Shown: piece by piece, positions 17,568 to 25,876 of the stretch
How positions within the stretch are numbered: position 1 is the stretch's first letter
How the letters are laid out: every line of letters begins with the position of its first letter
NCBI GenBank assembly: GCA_964574985.1
Contig: CAZNPH010000016.1
Coordinates: 22,611-86,610, forward strand
Origin: CAZNPH01 sp964574985
GTDB lineage: Bacteria; Bacteroidota; Bacteroidia; Bacteroidales; SM23-62
Length of the DNA stretch: 64,000 nt
Direction of reading: 5' to 3'
Notes under the pieces: model-generated
What the model saw: the letters and a program-made list of their open reading frames with translations, nothing else
Databases searched by the model: none
Told to the model about the DNA's origin: nothing
Made by a program: the position numbers and the translations under genes

Positions 17568-19070
17568 TTACCTTCCTGGTTGCTCAACATCAGAGCATAA
17601 ATCTACAAACTTTTCCATATAATCGGAAAAAGCCTGCAAATTTAGCGAAGGTGCAGGTATCCTGTGCTTTTCGATCTTCACCGATCCTTTTTCAAGCTGA
17701 TCCGGAGATATGCCTTCGGCACAGCACTTTGCACATATGGCAGCACCATAGCTGGTCGCTTCTTCAATGTTGGTGGAAAACACTTCACGGCCGGGCATTA
17801 TGCCGGCCATCAGCCGCGTATACACCGAATTGTTCCGGAACCCCCCTTCAATGAAAACGGAGGTATTCCTGTCTTTCCTGCCCTCTGCCTGCCTGACTGC
17901 ATAATGAGACTGTATGGCCAGTGAAAGGCACAGGACATGATATGCATATTTGGGATCGGCAAAGAATTTTTCCTCATTGACGATCCGTCCTTTCGAATCG
18001 GGAAACAATCCGGCACCCTTGTTGAGCGTGGGCAAAACAAAGCAATCCTTTTCCTGCAGAATTCTGTCCGTGATCTCCCCGTCAAATCCGAAAGGCATGG
18101 GATCCACGCCCAGTTTTTCCCTGATCAGGCCGGTATAGTGGTCATGCTCGGCGCCCGCCATGAATATGGATGCCCTTACGGGTTTTCTGAAAGGACCCAC
18201 ATAATACAGTGTGTTTTTAGGCAGATCAGCCGGATCAGGGTGAAATTCAGACCTTGGACACAGAAATGCACACCAGGTACCCGTTGATGCCAGTACAAAA
18301 TCTTCCCTGACCGTCACCAGGTAGGGCAGCAATGAAGCATTGGAATCGTGAATGCCCACAGCTACCTTGCAATCCTGTGCAATACCTGTACTTTCTGCCA
18401 GTTGGGGTTTGATATTCCCGGCCAGGCTCCAGGGGTCAAGGATCTTTTCGGGAAACATATCGCGGATGCCCGTTTTTTCCACCAGATGGCTCCAGGTGTT
18501 CTTCCGCATATCCCAGAGCATGGTATGGCATCCCGCGGTTGTCATCTCGATTGTTTTTCTGCCGGAAAGCAGAAAAGATATATACTGAGGAAGAACAAGA
18601 ATGTCTTCCACTTCACTCCACTTCTCCGGGAATGCCTCCCTGAGCCAGAATATACCATATCCTATATTCAGAATGGTTTCGTATAAGGGAGCCCCCGTCC
18701 GCATGTACAGATCTTCCGGAGTGCCGAAGGCCTCCAGGAATTTCTGCCTTATCCTGTCATCCGGACGGTTCATATAGGAGGGAACCGGAAAAACCGGTTC
18801 CCCTTTCCCGTCCAGGTAAACGGCTGTGGCCCCGTGGGTTGTGGCGGAAATGGCACCAATCGGATATTCCTTAGCAAGCTTCTTCAGTGTTTCGATAATC
18901 CATTCCGCCGTATCCGGAATGTTGTCCGCAAGGATGCCTTCCTCTTCTTTTTCTTCAACGCTGGTTGCGTCCTTGTGGAGCATTTCCAGTTCCGGGGAGA
19001 AGATCAGCAGTTTCTTCTGCGTCTTTCCAAGATCGATGACGGCAAGATGGTTGTTTTTCTCCGGGGTCAT
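17568..19070 (-). CDS. FGGY-family carbohydrate kinase
   Basis: 500-residue sugar kinase with the actin-like ATPase fold. N-terminal phosphate loop AVIDLGKTQKKLLIF, sugar-contact segment ISATTHGATAVYL, central VGIHDSNAS, adenosine loop LASTGTWCAFL and C-terminal IEGGFRNNSVYTRLM are all in order. The layout is closer to rhamnulokinase/fuculokinase-like members than to xylulokinase, but substrate cannot be assigned. With the TIM-barrel isomerase 13 bases upstream, an aldose to ketose to ketose-phosphate sequence is the simplest reading. LsrK, the AI-2 kinase, is another FGGY member and would pair with the LsrF-like gene in this operon, but similarity to LsrK is not specific. Confidence 0.88.
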   Translation of the reverse strand: MTPEKNNHLAVIDLGKTQKKLLIFSPELEMLHKDATSVEEKEEEGILADNIPDTAEWIIETLKKLAKEYPIGAISATTHGATAVYLDGKGEPVFPVPSYMNRPDDRIRQKFLEAFGTPEDLYMRTGAPLYETILNIGYGIFWLREAFPEKWSEVEDILVLPQYISFLLSGRKTIEMTTAGCHTMLWDMRKNTWSHLVEKTGIRDMFPEKILDPWSLAGNIKPQLAESTGIAQDCKVAVGIHDSNASLLPYLVTVREDFVLASTGTWCAFLCPRSEFHPDPADLPKNTLYYVGPFRKPVRASIFMAGAEHDHYTGLIREKLGVDPMPFGFDGEITDRILQEKDCFVLPTLNKGAGLFPDSKGRIVNEEKFFADPKYAYHVLCLSLAIQSHYAVRQAEGRKDRNTSVFIEGGFRNNSVYTRLMAGIMPGREVFSTNIEEATSYGAAICAKCCAEGISPDQLEKGSVKIEKHRIPAPSLNLQAFSDYMEKFVDLCSDVEQPGR

Positions 19071-19083
19071 ATGGAATTTTCCT

Positions 19084-20079
19084 TTACAGTATGTTCTCCC
19101 TGATCATCCTGGAAGCTTCGGTGGCATCGCCTCCCTTGATCACTTCCTCTATGCGGGAAGATCCGATCTTTTCCAGCAGGTCGAGCAATTTTTCAACCCA
19201 GCCGATACTTTCCGTGGCGGCTTTTACACCGTCTTCACGATACGGGAAGATATCCAGCGTATACCAGCCGTCGTAACCGGTCCGCTCAAGCCAGTAAAGG
19301 AATTCAAGCGCCTTGATGGTGTGCACCGAACCGAACATCATATCGTCATCCCATTGGGCGTAGTTATCATTGAGATGAACATAATCCAGGGTACTTTTTT
19401 CCCGCGAGTTCATCAAGGCAACGGCATCGGCAGGATTCTCCCTGCCTTCCAGTGAATGCCCTATATCCAGAAGGCCCCCGACATTATCCGATCCGATGTC
19501 ATCGAGAAGCAACACCAGGTCGGCCGCCCGGGGGACAATGATGTGTGTCCTGGGTTCTCTGGGCTTGTATTCGATGAGTACCTTCACATCATCCCGGTGC
19601 TCCGCACATTCCCTGATCCCGTCAATCAGGCGCTTTCTGTCCTCCAGGTAATCGGTCTGGAAGCAATAATCATATCCGTCCTGGCCGGGCCACACATCCA
19701 CATACTTGCATCCCAGATCTGCCGCCCAGTCCATGGACTTGGTCACTTCCCTGACGGCATCTTCGCGGATGGCGGGATCTCTGGAAGTAAAACTTCCCTT
19801 TCCCCATTTGGCCTGGGTCCACAGGTCGGGTGTGACCATGGATGTCTGCAGGTTCCGTTCTTTCAGGATATTTTTGATCTGACCGGCATTTTCGTCATTG
19901 ATGTGCCAGTTCCCCACCAGTTCAACGCCTTTCAATCCCTCCACCTTCGCGGCGAGGTCGAACATTTCTTCAATGGTTTCACCTCCTTCGCCATAACCCG
20001 ACAAACAGAATCTGTCGGCGCAGGAAGCAAAAACGGGCAGACATGCCCCGTACAGTTTTTTGAATTTCTTTTTTTCCAT
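19084..20079 (-). CDS. Sugar phosphate isomerase/epimerase-like TIM barrel
   Basis: 331-residue cytosolic protein of the xylose-isomerase-like TIM-barrel superfamily. Likely metal ligands lie in VLIEYKPREPRTH (Glu), GGLLDIGHSLEG (Asp/His), DYVHLNDNYAQWDDD (His) and YTLDIFPYREDG (Asp). No signal peptide, unlike the related exported protein at 58 kb. It starts 51 bases after the E1-beta gene and ends 13 bases before the kinase, fitting an aldose-ketose isomerase that feeds the kinase. The substrate is not determinable by eye. Confidence 0.82.
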   Translation of the reverse strand: MEKKKFKKLYGACLPVFASCADRFCLSGYGEGGETIEEMFDLAAKVEGLKGVELVGNWHINDENAGQIKNILKERNLQTSMVTPDLWTQAKWGKGSFTSRDPAIREDAVREVTKSMDWAADLGCKYVDVWPGQDGYDYCFQTDYLEDRKRLIDGIRECAEHRDDVKVLIEYKPREPRTHIIVPRAADLVLLLDDIGSDNVGGLLDIGHSLEGRENPADAVALMNSREKSTLDYVHLNDNYAQWDDDMMFGSVHTIKALEFLYWLERTGYDGWYTLDIFPYREDGVKAATESIGWVEKLLDLLEKIGSSRIEEVIKGGDATEASRMIRENIL

Positions 20080-20130
20080 GATCTTTTGTATTATTTGGTT
20101 AAAAATCCAATTATTAATGATCCAATTATT

Positions 20131-21168
20131 TTAGTATTCAACACTTTCTTTGGCTGTTTTAACGATCTTTTCCACCGAGGGCTTGTAAAAATTTTCCATG
20201 ACCGGCACAAATGGTGCGGGCGTGGACGGGGCTCCGATCCTCCTGACAGGCGCCAGAAGCAATTCCGCCATTTCCTCGGCCATGGCGGCGGCGGTTTCGG
20301 CAAATATCCCGCCGGTTTTCGGACTTTCCTCGACCAGAACGACTTTCCCGGTCTTTTCCACCGACTGCCTGACCAGCTCCCAGTCAAAGGGGACCAGTGA
20401 CCGCGGGTCGATCACTTCGGCGTCGATGCCTTCCTTCTCCAGTTCCCCGGCTGCCTGCAGACAAAGGTGCATCATGAGCAAGGTGCCGATCAGTGTCACA
20501 TCGGACCCTTTTCTCCTGACAATCCCCTTTCCGATGGGCACCCTGTAATCCTCATCCGGGATCTCGCTGGAAGCATTCACCGCCCCCTTTTCGGCCCTGG
20601 CTCCCTTCGAACCGTAAAGCAGCTTGTGCTCGAACATCATGACCGGATTGTCATCCTCGACGGCTGCTTTTAAAAGTCCCTTGGCATCATAGGCCGTGGC
20701 CGGGGCCACCACCTTGATCCCGGGAATGCATGTAAAATAGGGCTCCATGTTCTGGGCATGCTGCGTTCCCCTACCCGTGGCCCCTACCGGGGCACGCATT
20801 ACCAGCGGCACGGTCACGTTCCCACCTGACATGTAGCGGATCTTGGCCATCTGGTTGGCTACCTGGTCCATGGTCAGGAAAAGAAAATCCCCGTACTGTA
20901 CGTCCACGATCGGACGCAGTCCCATGATGGCCGCCCCCAGGGCTATCCCGAAAAATCCTGCTTCGGAAATGGGGGTATTCAGAAGACGTTCCGGCGGAAA
21001 ATGTTTCTCGAGTCCGAGTGTCACCGTGAAAGCCCCGCCCCATCCACCGGGAATGGCAATGTCCTCCCCGATGCAGAAAACCCTTTCATCCGCCTCCATG
21101 ATCTCCCGGATGCCTTCCCGCAATGCTTCGGCCACTGACAGTATTTTCGTTTTTTGTTCTGTTTGCAT
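20131..21168 (-). CDS. 2-oxoacid (or acetoin) dehydrogenase E1 component, beta subunit
   Basis: 345-residue TPP-dependent E1 beta subunit: FCIGEDIAIPGGWGGAF, NTPISEAGFFGIALGAAIMG, the glutamate-bearing VQYGDFLFLTMDQ and the C-terminal transketolase domain KVVLVEESPKTGG. With the alpha subunit 9 bases upstream it forms an alpha2beta2 E1 that decarboxylates a 2-oxoacid, or cleaves an acyloin as in acetoin dehydrogenase, passing the acyl group to E2. Presence in a sugar operon with an RLP and a thiolase suggests a pathway-specific substrate. Confidence 0.9.
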   Translation of the reverse strand: MQTEQKTKILSVAEALREGIREIMEADERVFCIGEDIAIPGGWGGAFTVTLGLEKHFPPERLLNTPISEAGFFGIALGAAIMGLRPIVDVQYGDFLFLTMDQVANQMAKIRYMSGGNVTVPLVMRAPVGATGRGTQHAQNMEPYFTCIPGIKVVAPATAYDAKGLLKAAVEDDNPVMMFEHKLLYGSKGARAEKGAVNASSEIPDEDYRVPIGKGIVRRKGSDVTLIGTLLMMHLCLQAAGELEKEGIDAEVIDPRSLVPFDWELVRQSVEKTGKVVLVEESPKTGGIFAETAAAMAEEMAELLLAPVRRIGAPSTPAPFVPVMENFYKPSVEKIVKTAKESVEY

Positions 21169-21177
21169 GATGAATGA

Positions 21178-22146
21178 TTATGAAAAAACGTCTTCCAGGG
21201 TATCTTCGGGTTCCGGATCCGGAGCCGCCATGGCATTTTCAATGGCCTTTCTGACGGATGCGATCACCTCCTTCCGTATCTTTTCCAGGTCTTCCCTGCC
21301 GGCAATCTTTTCGGTGGTCAGATAGTCACCGAATCTTTTGACCGGTTCATTTTCCCTGGCTTTTTTTCTTTCTTCCTCGGGCTGATAGGTGGCCGGATCC
21401 CTGCGCGAATGGCCGGTGATCCGGTAGGTGGTGCATTCCAGGAGCGTGGGGCCTTTTCCTTTCCTGGCACGATCCACCGCTTTGCGCGCAGCTTCGTGAA
21501 CAGCCAGCACATCGTTGCCGTCCACTGTCTTCCCGGGTATTCCGTAGGCACAGGCACGGTCGGCAATGTTTTTCACCTTCATTACCATGTCCACCGGGGT
21601 GGATGCCCCGTACAGGTTGTTCTCCACCACATAGATCACGGGCAGATCCCAGATGGCGCCCATGTTGACCGCTTCATGGAAAGTTCCCTCGTTGGTGGCC
21701 CCGTCCCCCATGAAACAAACCGCGACATTCTTTTGTTTTTTCATACTGAAGGCGAGGGCGGCCCCGGTGGCAATGGGGATATTCCCGCCGACAATGGCAA
21801 TGGAGGGAATGACCCCTTTGGACATGTCCCCCATATGCATGGATCCTCCCTTGGCCTTGCAGCAACCGGTCTTTTTCCCGAACAGTTCATCCATCATGGA
21901 CTGGATATCCATGCCCCTGGCAATGCAATGTCCATGGGGCCGGTGGGTGGAAACAATGTAATCATCCTGTTTCAGGGCGGAGCAAACTCCCACGGCCACC
22001 CCCTCCTGTCCCTGGGACTGGTGAATGGTGCCCGGCATCTTGCCTTCCAGGAAAAGTCTTTTGACATGTTCCTCGAATTCCCTGATCAGGACCATCCTTT
22101 GGTAAATATCACTCAGCCACTTTTTATCGTATTTTTTTCCGGCCAT
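21178..22146 (-). CDS. 2-oxoacid (or acetoin) dehydrogenase E1 component, alpha subunit
   Basis: 322-residue E1 alpha. The TPP/Mg motif is intact: GDGATNEGTFHE followed by VVENNLYG. HQSQGQEGVAVGV, STHRPHGHCIARG and KGGSMHMGD are family signatures, and the phosphorylation-loop region YRITGHSRRDPATYQ is present. The length and KGGSMHM segment match the acetoin/pyruvate E1-alpha group rather than branched-chain E1. It is 9 bases from both neighbours, so translational coupling with E1 beta is likely. Cytosolic. Confidence 0.9.
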   Translation of the reverse strand: MAGKKYDKKWLSDIYQRMVLIREFEEHVKRLFLEGKMPGTIHQSQGQEGVAVGVCSALKQDDYIVSTHRPHGHCIARGMDIQSMMDELFGKKTGCCKAKGGSMHMGDMSKGVIPSIAIVGGNIPIATGAALAFSMKKQKNVAVCFMGDGATNEGTFHEAVNMGAIWDLPVIYVVENNLYGASTPVDMVMKVKNIADRACAYGIPGKTVDGNDVLAVHEAARKAVDRARKGKGPTLLECTTYRITGHSRRDPATYQPEEERKKARENEPVKRFGDYLTTEKIAGREDLEKIRKEVIASVRKAIENAMAAPDPEPEDTLEDVFS

Positions 22147-22155
22147 AAAAAAAGT

Positions 22156-23310
22156 TTAATCGAATTTTGCGGTTTCAAGGAATTGTTTCAGCGCGGCAAG
22201 GAATTCGGCGGCCAGCCTGCCGTTTATCAGACGGTGATCCGCGCTGAGGATCATATTGGCCACCGGGCATACCCGGATTCCTCCCCGGTACACGACCGGT
22301 TCATTGAAAATGCTTCCTATGGCAAGTGCGCAACCGTAACCCGGAGGGATGATGGCATCGAACTCATGAACGGGATACATCCCCAGGTTGCTGATCAGAA
22401 AAGTCCCCCCGCTCATATCTTCGACCCCAAGCTTCCCGCTTTTTCCTTTCCGGATCAGGGAACTGACTTCATCATCGATCCGGCCGGCCGTTTTGTCCGC
22501 GGCTTTTTTCACCACGGGAATATAAAGCTCATTCCCGATCCCCAGGGCAAAACCGACATTGATATTCTCTCCCGGTTTTATCCGGTTGCCCTCATAGGCA
22601 CTGTTCACCAGTGGATAATCTTTCAACACCCGGGATACGGCATAAATAAACAGGCTGTCATACCCGGGTTTGGTTTTCAGGGTGGACAATGAGCCGTTCC
22701 TGAAAGCCATGGCTGCCGTCATATCCACCCGGACCCGGAAATGCGTGGTGGGTATCTCGCGGTTGCTGCGGGATACTTTTTCAGCCACCCGCTTTTGATT
22801 GTCGGTAAGCTCGAATTGCCGGCCGGAAGGGATTTCCGCAGGTTTTTCTTCCTGTTCATAACGGAGCAGGTCATCCCGGACGATCCGGCCGCCGGGACCC
22901 GTTCCGCGGATTCCGGAAAGATCGATGGATTTCCCGCGGGCAATGTTTCTGACCAGGGGGGATGCCTTGACCGCAATCTCCGCCCCCCGCTCATCCTTTT
23001 TGCCGGCAGGTTTTTTCTCCGGAATGCCCTTTTGTTCTTTTCTTTCCGCAGGAGGACCGGGTGCTTTTTCATCCTTTTCCCCGATGTAGGCCAGGACATC
23101 CCCCTTGCCGGCCGTATCACCCGCGGGTACTTCAATGGAAATAAGATACCCGTCCGCGGTTGCTTCCAGTTCCACCACGGCTTTGTCCGTTTCGATCTCC
23201 GCGATCACTTCTCCTGTCTCCACCCGGTCTCCCGGCTGCTTCTGCCAGCTGACTATTTTTACTTCATCAACATTGGTGCCTACATCAGGCACCCTGATCG
23301 CTTCAGCCAT
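22156..23310 (-). CDS. Dihydrolipoamide acyltransferase (E2) of a 2-oxoacid dehydrogenase complex
   Basis: 384 residues: one lipoyl domain with the lipoylated Lys43 in EIETDKAVVELEA, a charged linker rich in Lys/Glu/Pro, a peripheral-subunit-binding domain (~112-150, ASPLVRNIARGKSIDLSGI and GPGGRIVRDDLL) and a catalytic core. The catalytic HxxxDG motif reads HRLING, so Asn stands where most E2 enzymes have Asp; the His is kept. A YPVHEFDAIIPPGYGCALAIG segment forms the core strand before it. No E3 (lipoamide dehydrogenase) gene is in the window, so a shared E3 must be used. Ends 9 bases before the E1-alpha gene. Confidence 0.88.
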   Translation of the reverse strand: MAEAIRVPDVGTNVDEVKIVSWQKQPGDRVETGEVIAEIETDKAVVELEATADGYLISIEVPAGDTAGKGDVLAYIGEKDEKAPGPPAERKEQKGIPEKKPAGKKDERGAEIAVKASPLVRNIARGKSIDLSGIRGTGPGGRIVRDDLLRYEQEEKPAEIPSGRQFELTDNQKRVAEKVSRSNREIPTTHFRVRVDMTAAMAFRNGSLSTLKTKPGYDSLFIYAVSRVLKDYPLVNSAYEGNRIKPGENINVGFALGIGNELYIPVVKKAADKTAGRIDDEVSSLIRKGKSGKLGVEDMSGGTFLISNLGMYPVHEFDAIIPPGYGCALAIGSIFNEPVVYRGGIRVCPVANMILSADHRLINGRLAAEFLAALKQFLETAKFD

Positions 23311-23328
23311 AAGCCATAGCTTTATTTT

Positions 23329-24681
23329 TCAAAACTTCATGGGTTTGGGCCTGAGCTCTTCGCTGGCCCTCAGCCAGTGCGGAGTCGGCCTTGTGGGCAT
23401 GCCCCACTTCTCGAGGGCCCGCTTCAGTTCGTGGTTTTCCTTTTTCTTTGCAAATTCTATGAATTCTTCATCATTTCCGGTGTCCAAAGCACCCCGTATG
23501 GCCTGCTGCCAGGATTTGGCTCCGGCGGTATATCCGTCGGGGTGCCCCAGCATGCCGCCGCCGGCAGGGATCACGATGTCGGGCCCGTACTCTCCCACAA
23601 TGAGGGGTGCCGTACCCGGATAAACACCTGCACAGGGCATGGGGGCTGTGGGTTTGATATGCTTCCAGGGCGCCAGCTTCAGTTGCGCGGTCCGCAGACC
23701 CTCTTCATGCACCACCATGGGGATGGATGAATAAATGGTCGGGGTCAGCATCAGGTCCGCTCCGCAAAGACGGGCAAGCTTTCCGAATACCGGCCAGGAA
23801 ATGCTGTCCATGGCGGCGATCATATACGAACCGTGCATCATTACCGGAATGTTGATGTCCGGATCCTCTGTAATCCTTCTGAAAGCAGACAAACCCGCCG
23901 AATACGTGATCAGGAGTCCGTTCGCCCCCAGCTCCACGGCCCTTTTTGCCTTCTCGTACATTTTCCCGACCTCATCGGTAATGGATACCAGGTAAATAGG
24001 CATTTTCCCCGTCTTCTCTTTTGCTTTTTTCAGATTTTTCATAACCTCCCGGATCCTGTCCTCGTAGGTGGAATTGTATACATCGGAGGTCATCTCATCA
24101 TCCTTCATCATGTCCACTCCGCCTATGGCGGTCTGGTAGCACTGGTTCCCCACCTGCTCCGGGGTCATGCCCATTTTGGGTTTGATGATATGAAGGGAAA
24201 GGGGCCTTCTTTCTTCCACTCCCACCAATTCACGGAGTCCGTGAATCCCGAACTTGGGCCCTTTGAACTTATCCAGCAGGTCATCCGGTATCATTACATC
24301 CATCAGCCGGATTTTGTCGGAATAGGCAAAACAGTTCCCGGCAATGGACAGCAGCATCATGGGCACATTGTCGAGCCATGCATCAATATTGAAAGCGAGC
24401 TGTATGACCGCCTCGGCGACATATTTGTCAGGATTTGGAATACGGTAATAACCGACCAGCCTGCCGGCCAGCCTTTTACGCACATCCTCGGTATCCTCTT
24501 CAACCTTTTCCCAGGTCCCGGTGGATCCTTCCAGGGCAATGGACTGGATCAATGTAAAATGATCGAGGAATTCAACACCTTCCTTACGGTCTTTCATGTA
24601 ATAGGTAGCAACGATGTGCCGGTTTCTGTCAATGCCTTCATATGTGTTGTTGAAGATCTCCGGCAAATAATAGTTTCTCAT
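23329..24681 (-). CDS. RuBisCO-like protein (form IV type), non-carboxylating
   Basis: 450-residue homologue of the RuBisCO large subunit. N-terminal domain: ALEGSTGTW keeps the Glu60 and Thr65-Trp66 region and LSIAGNCF keeps Asn123 (spinach numbering, aligned by eye). Barrel: IIKPKMG keeps Lys175 and Lys177; GGVDMMKDDE keeps the carbamylated Lys201 and metal ligands Asp203/Glu204; MHGSY keeps His294 but has Gly for Arg295. The loop-6 stretch GADLMLTPTIYSS lacks His327 and Lys334, and AGGGMLGHPDG corresponds to the Gly403/404 phosphate site. Mg-enolate chemistry is therefore likely, CO2 fixation not. Characterised RLPs act as an enolase (MtnW), an isomerase or 3-oxo-isoapionate-phosphate decarboxylases. 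The reaction here is unassigned. Confidence 0.88.
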   Translation of the reverse strand: MRNYYLPEIFNNTYEGIDRNRHIVATYYMKDRKEGVEFLDHFTLIQSIALEGSTGTWEKVEEDTEDVRKRLAGRLVGYYRIPNPDKYVAEAVIQLAFNIDAWLDNVPMMLLSIAGNCFAYSDKIRLMDVMIPDDLLDKFKGPKFGIHGLRELVGVEERRPLSLHIIKPKMGMTPEQVGNQCYQTAIGGVDMMKDDEMTSDVYNSTYEDRIREVMKNLKKAKEKTGKMPIYLVSITDEVGKMYEKAKRAVELGANGLLITYSAGLSAFRRITEDPDINIPVMMHGSYMIAAMDSISWPVFGKLARLCGADLMLTPTIYSSIPMVVHEEGLRTAQLKLAPWKHIKPTAPMPCAGVYPGTAPLIVGEYGPDIVIPAGGGMLGHPDGYTAGAKSWQQAIRGALDTGNDEEFIEFAKKKENHELKRALEKWGMPTRPTPHWLRASEELRPKPMKF

Positions 24682-24711
24682 GACGAAATTTTTAGGTTTA
24701 TATATGGTTGA

Positions 24712-25599
24712 TTATTTTTTCTGCTGACTTTTCAGATCGTTAAGCAGTTCCATGGCCTGTCCGGGTTTCATATCTTCGTGAACCACCTTGGTTATGGCGG
24801 TCATCATGGCTTCAGGCGCATCGCTCTGGAATATGTTCCTGCCCATATCCACGCCGGCAGCACCTTCCTGTATGGCCCTGTACGCCATGGTCAGCGCATC
24901 CGATTCCGGGATCTTCTTGCCGCCGGCCATGACAATGGGGACTGGACATGAAGCCGTAACCGTTTCAAATTCTTCCGGCACGTAGTAGGTCTTCACGAAA
25001 TGAGCGCCCAGCTCGGCACAGATCCTGCAGGCCAGGCGGAAATATTTGGCATTCCTTGCCATGTCCTTCCCGACGGCGGTAACAGCCAGTACGGGGATGC
25101 CGTACTTCAGTCCCATGTCAACCAGTTTGGTCATGTTCTGTACGGTTCGTGTCTCATATTCCCCTCCGATGTATATCTGAATGGCAATGGCCGATACATT
25201 CATCCGGATGGCATCTTCCATGTCCACGGCGATTTCCTCATTGGAAAGCTCTTTGAGGATGCTGGGACCGCCGCTTCCCCGCATCACGACCGCCTTGTTC
25301 GTGGAAGAAGGGATGGTGGTCCTCAGAATGCCCCGGGTAAGCATCAGCGCATCGGCGTACGGGACAAGGGGCACAATGTTCAGGTCGACCCTTTCCAGTC
25401 CGGTGGTCGGTCCCTGAAAATAACCATGGTCAATGGCCAGCATGACGGTTCTCCCCGAATCCGGATTGAATATCCGGGACAGGCGGTTTTGCATTCCCCA
25501 GTCAAGTGCTCCCGATCCTTTCAGGAAGAAAGCTGAATTTTGGGCGGGAATATCCGCATGGAATTGTTTTTCCTTTTTTGATTCATCGAATTCTGCCAT
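24712..25599 (-). CDS. LsrF-like class I aldolase/thiolase
   Basis: 295 residues, strongly resembling E. coli LsrF, which transfers the acetyl group of 3-hydroxy-5-phosphonooxypentane-2,4-dione to CoA, giving DHAP and acetyl-CoA. Family segments: GALDWGMQNRLSRIFNPDSG, MLAIDHGYFQGPTTGLERV, TRGILRTTIPSSTNKAVVMR, TAVGKDMARNAKYF, a candidate Schiff-base Lys in HFVKTYYVP, and AGGKKIPESDAL with GVDMGRNIFQSD at the phosphate site. It is the first gene of the ten-gene operon and is followed 30 bases later by the RLP gene. No other lsr gene (transporter, LsrG, LsrR) is nearby, so it probably serves a sugar pathway rather than AI-2 turnover. Confidence 0.88.
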   Translation of the reverse strand: MAEFDESKKEKQFHADIPAQNSAFFLKGSGALDWGMQNRLSRIFNPDSGRTVMLAIDHGYFQGPTTGLERVDLNIVPLVPYADALMLTRGILRTTIPSSTNKAVVMRGSGGPSILKELSNEEIAVDMEDAIRMNVSAIAIQIYIGGEYETRTVQNMTKLVDMGLKYGIPVLAVTAVGKDMARNAKYFRLACRICAELGAHFVKTYYVPEEFETVTASCPVPIVMAGGKKIPESDALTMAYRAIQEGAAGVDMGRNIFQSDAPEAMMTAITKVVHEDMKPGQAMELLNDLKSQQKK

Positions 25600-25876
25600 G
25601 GTGTTTACTTGATTTTGTTAAAACAGGTTTATCAAAGCTTAGAAAATCTAAAGGTAACAATTTTTCCATAACTGCAATTTTGTTTCCAAACATTTTTTGG
25701 TTGCGAAATATAATTACAACACTGGAACAAGCTTATTAAAATGAACCGATACATAAAAATTCAAGGGACGTTGATAAAAAATGTGCCATATTCACAGCAG
25801 ATAATGGACTGAAAGAACATAATATTCTTATATTTAACCATTCGTCGCATGAAAGTTTTCCTTATTCTCAAGCTGC
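25600..25876. promoter_or_regulatory. AT-rich divergent intergenic region ahead of the LsrF/RLP operon
   Basis: 277 bases separate the first gene of the minus-strand operon from the plus-strand M23 peptidase gene. The stretch is clearly AT-richer than the flanking genes, has no open frame with coding character and no tRNA-like fold that I can see, and must hold both promoters. I could not identify a confident -33/-7 pair or an RpiR operator palindrome by eye. Confidence 0.5.

Noticed and set aside
20131..23310. Housekeeping pyruvate dehydrogenase complex
   Set aside because: The genes are embedded with 9-51-base gaps in a sugar operon, lack E3 and carry an altered E2 motif, so a pathway-specific role is more likely, although not proven.
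23329..24681. Authentic carbon-fixing RuBisCO
   Set aside because: Loop-6 Lys334 and His327 are absent, there is no small subunit or phosphoribulokinase, and the gene is in a sugar catabolic operon.
14835..25599. A bacterial AI-2 (lsr) quorum-signal uptake operon
   Set aside because: Only the LsrF-like gene fits; the LsrACDB transporter, LsrG and LsrR are missing and the kinase is not specifically LsrK-like.
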